In this document: positions 63,101 through 64,000 of the stretch, piece after piece
How the letters are laid out: each line of letters starts with the position of its first letter
How positions within the stretch are numbered: the stretch's first letter is position 1
From: Chloroflexota bacterium
GTDB taxonomy: Bacteria > Chloroflexota > Anaerolineae > Anaerolineales > Villigracilaceae
NCBI GenBank assembly: GCA_016213105.1
Contig: JACRBN010000005.1
Location: forward strand, 1-64,000
DNA length: 64,000 nt
Reading direction: 5' to 3'
The notes under the pieces: generated by a model
Databases searched by the model: none
Told to the model about the DNA's origin: nothing
What the model saw: only the letters and a program-made list of their open reading frames with translations
Translations under genes and position numbers: made by a program

Positions 63101-64000
63101 GGCGGAAAATTCCTCCAGTCCGGAGTAGCCAACCGCGAGCAGTCCCACATCTTCCAGGTTTTGATGGGTATATCTGTGGGTACCACGAAGTTCGAGTAAT
63201 GCCAGGAAGCGCAGGTATTGACGGTAACGCTCTTCAGCTTGGCGATCACGCCCTATTTCGCGCTGTTCACGGCGGAAGACCGGCAATTGATTATGATTTT
63301 GTAGGGTATCAAAAATCATGCGCCCGATGTCACCCAACTCAGCATACTCACCGCCGGAAACTAAGAACCCATGCTCGGACAGGGTATGAAAGAGCGTGCG
63401 ACGGAAGCTCAGCCGGTGGTGCAGACTATTCATATGCGCCGCCTGCAAGGCAGTATCCTGGCGGTTATCCGAGAAGGCAATTACCTTGCGCTGCTCCACC
63501 GGTAGGGAGCGGATCTGGGCATTGACCAGCACATCTGTGGCAGTGGAACGCCCAACCGACCCAAAACTGAATAGCTTGTTAAATTCACGACTGCGGCGGT
63601 CATGAACGATACCGCAAGCCGGGCAGAAGAGAAATGGCGCCGGCAGAAAGGTAAACTCCACTTTAGGGTGGGTACATGAGCTATTAACCCGGTTGCACTC
63701 CGCACAATAAGCCAATGTCTCTGGCTGGATATCCTGAAAATCTTTTTTGGTTTTGCCGGTGGGTGTGAACCAGTGTTCGGGCAGCGCTTCATTCTCCGCC
63801 AGGTGACGTTTGAGCACATAACCAACCCGCCCGGTAATATCCACAGCATCCAATTCGGCGGCAGAAAGTATGTCACCTTTACCGATTTCTATACTGAGAT
63901 ATTCCTGCCCACAGGCACGGCAAAAGACCATCGGAAAAGTGTTATGCATCTTCCCATTTTCGGCACAAATGGGACAGGTGTTCTCGCCCCGATCATTGAG
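60188..64000 (-). CDS. Large helicase with MrfA-like zinc domain and C-terminal nuclease, partial
   Basis: At least 1270 codons; the frame is open to the right edge, so the N-terminal (DEAD-box) part is outside. Zinc pairs are seen at the edge (CPIC, then CRAC), then CAEC..CPAC. The second RecA domain has LNVLICTPTMELGIDIGQLS and SNYAQRAGRAGRSGQSSVVV (motif VI, 62230-62275). After a long linker comes a DUF1998/MZB-like domain: RIIIYETALGGSGILASLAE and CEKACYECLLSFFNQ. The last 120 residues, with IVVFVDGSPHHQDYVQAADE and RKRNRLNALGYRLVILHS, look like a Vsr/DUF559-type PD-(D/E)XK nuclease. Such DEAH-DUF1998 proteins are linked with DNA repair (MrfA) and with defence (DISARM-like) systems. Confidence 0.85.
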   Translation of the reverse strand, partial: LNDRGENTCPICAENGKMHNTFPMVFCRACGQEYLSIEIGKGDILSAAELDAVDITGRVGYVLKRHLAENEALPEHWFTPTGKTKKDFQDIQPETLAYCAECNRVNSSCTHPKVEFTFLPAPFLFCPACGIVHDRRSREFNKLFSFGSVGRSTATDVLVNAQIRSLPVEQRKVIAFSDNRQDTALQAAHMNSLHHRLSFRRTLFHTLSEHGFLVSGGEYAELGDIGRMIFDTLQNHNQLPVFRREQREIGRDRQAEERYRQYLRFLALLELRGTHRYTHQNLEDVGLLAVGYSGLEEFSAKESYWTDIPMLAALPTDVRYDFLLGFLHLMRKRLAVAFEPLLNYGLFRSDVLDKLNDEVLIHDEDYFEPTGYSDEAPEARGYMVVRLASSSSTQLSVWTRRALGVQPAATMEIISQLTEKLGDPRFAFLQKRQVTHHQGYQRTPYDLWMLNPDVLTFQADIADEHTICPRCLTVHRFRSLNVCTNSTCRTGLERRPSHENYFRGVYALSLELATPIQAEEHSGQVSGQARRELEINFKNPDNPLNVLICTPTMELGIDIGQLSAVTLRNIPPSPSNYAQRAGRAGRSGQSSVVVAFAGVGSARGPHDQYFYRFPEKMIAGAIAAPRFRLDNQVILTTHIHALVLEILGLYGSEKLPARPDNLLDLTALETMPLRPDVRLMLDTGVSRHRVQILQAVSDAFATEMRDFTWFTAEFAAQTVDQFLARFDEAFDFWRAEYKRLGDEHERINHQLGHEQVDSALHRRLWVIDQKRQKMRDGSEDWYVYRYLGGQGFLPGYAFPPIAIHLSFDDQEDELSRDPFIALSEYAPGNLVYYRGQRYEVAYARPATREMALDTEKTLVCPTCQRVYLGEQETRRSMCDCGQDLTTRHAVTSLKMCDMFARRRARITADEEERLRLGYVITPHYLSAGRTSRYAVLLNEKPQFGLTIEHDGKILLINRGNRKPGQEEPVSFTLCGKCHHWLLTDKAAADHINTPQRKGDCHQGARDADLQHGLWLIHNLSSDLAILDIPLPEGVDSLTFYTSLLHTWQRALMIAFNIDESELGGFLAPGKDADAPQRIIIYETALGGSGILASLAESNRMQMVIHRAIELLHGNDPENACEKACYECLLSFFNQREHFLLDHNVALNWMQTLNTGLSIRPEIDTHAFERLLSLCQSGLERQVLQAIQDHDLRLPDNAQYTIYDNGIPLASADFFYEPKIVVFVDGSPHHQDYVQAADERKRNRLNALGYRLVILHSSSIEGLLELQKRIE

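Noticed and set aside
47020-64000. A second copy of the tRNA-Met 3' end marking the right edge of the element
   Set aside because: I looked for GGTTCGAGTCC-type sequence to the right and saw none inside the window; the right boundary may lie beyond 64000.

Overview
The window looks like a chromosomal contig of a Chloroflexota bacterium, probably Anaerolineae. This is inferred from the gene mix (zinc-ribbon/LysM membrane proteins, a DUF5679-type ribbon, NfeD plus SPFH pairs, GT39 and MFS families), the GC-rich housekeeping genes and their intergenic palindromes; there is no rRNA to confirm it. An IS5-type transposase remnant lies at the left edge. Bases 150-9256 hold ordinary chromosomal genes: thioesterase, threonine synthase, an AI-2E-type permease / GT2 / histidine phosphatase operon, a MATE exporter, a DUF1801 protein and a GT39 glycosyltransferase.

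Bases 10101-15539 form an AT-richer integron-type gene cassette array. Six cassettes, all on the minus strand, each carry one gene followed by a ~130-base imperfect palindrome with attC architecture (R'' GCCCAAC/GCCTAAC, L'', L', R' GTTGGGC/GTTAGGC). No integron integrase is visible, so it looks like a CALIN (cluster of attC sites lacking an integrase). Cargo: two membrane-anchored proteins of unknown function, a WD40-like lipoprotein, a DUF1801 protein, a methyltransferase and a flavin reductase-like protein.

Bases 15953-46685 are chromosomal again: small conserved proteins, two methyltransferases, DinB, an ArsR-type regulator with an MFS exporter, a NicO-type metal permease fused to a TolB-like propeller, LysM and CorC/HlyC proteins, SelD, SPFH proteins, a PyrK-like ferredoxin-type subunit, WecB/WecC, NfeD/slipin, RNase D, a beta-CASP nuclease, tRNA-Ser(CGA), a split glutamine-dependent NAD synthetase, an L,D-transpeptidase, an orphan DNA methyltransferase and a pseudo-receiver regulator. 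SelD has an in-frame UGA at its catalytic Cys position inside a good SECIS-like hairpin, so the true gene starts at 29920, not at the apparent start after the UGA. Several genes have a TANNNT -10 box 6-10 bases before the start codon and no ribosome site, suggesting leaderless mRNAs. Short palindromes of the GCGGACTTAAGTCCGC type recur between genes.

From tRNA-Met (46976-47046) rightwards lies an integrated, plasmid/phage-like element: an integrase next to the tRNA, a second divergent tyrosine recombinase, a helix-turn-helix/zinc-ribbon protein, a lambda-like divergent repressor switch with three operators, a small envelope-protein operon, ParA and a probable partner, a third tyrosine recombinase, a 1064-residue primase-helicase, a 280-base iteron cluster (candidate origin), a winged-helix protein and a replication-relaxation-like protein. 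No phage structural or conjugation genes are seen. The window ends inside a very large minus-strand helicase carrying an MrfA-like zinc domain (DUF1998) and a C-terminal nuclease-like domain, possibly defence cargo.
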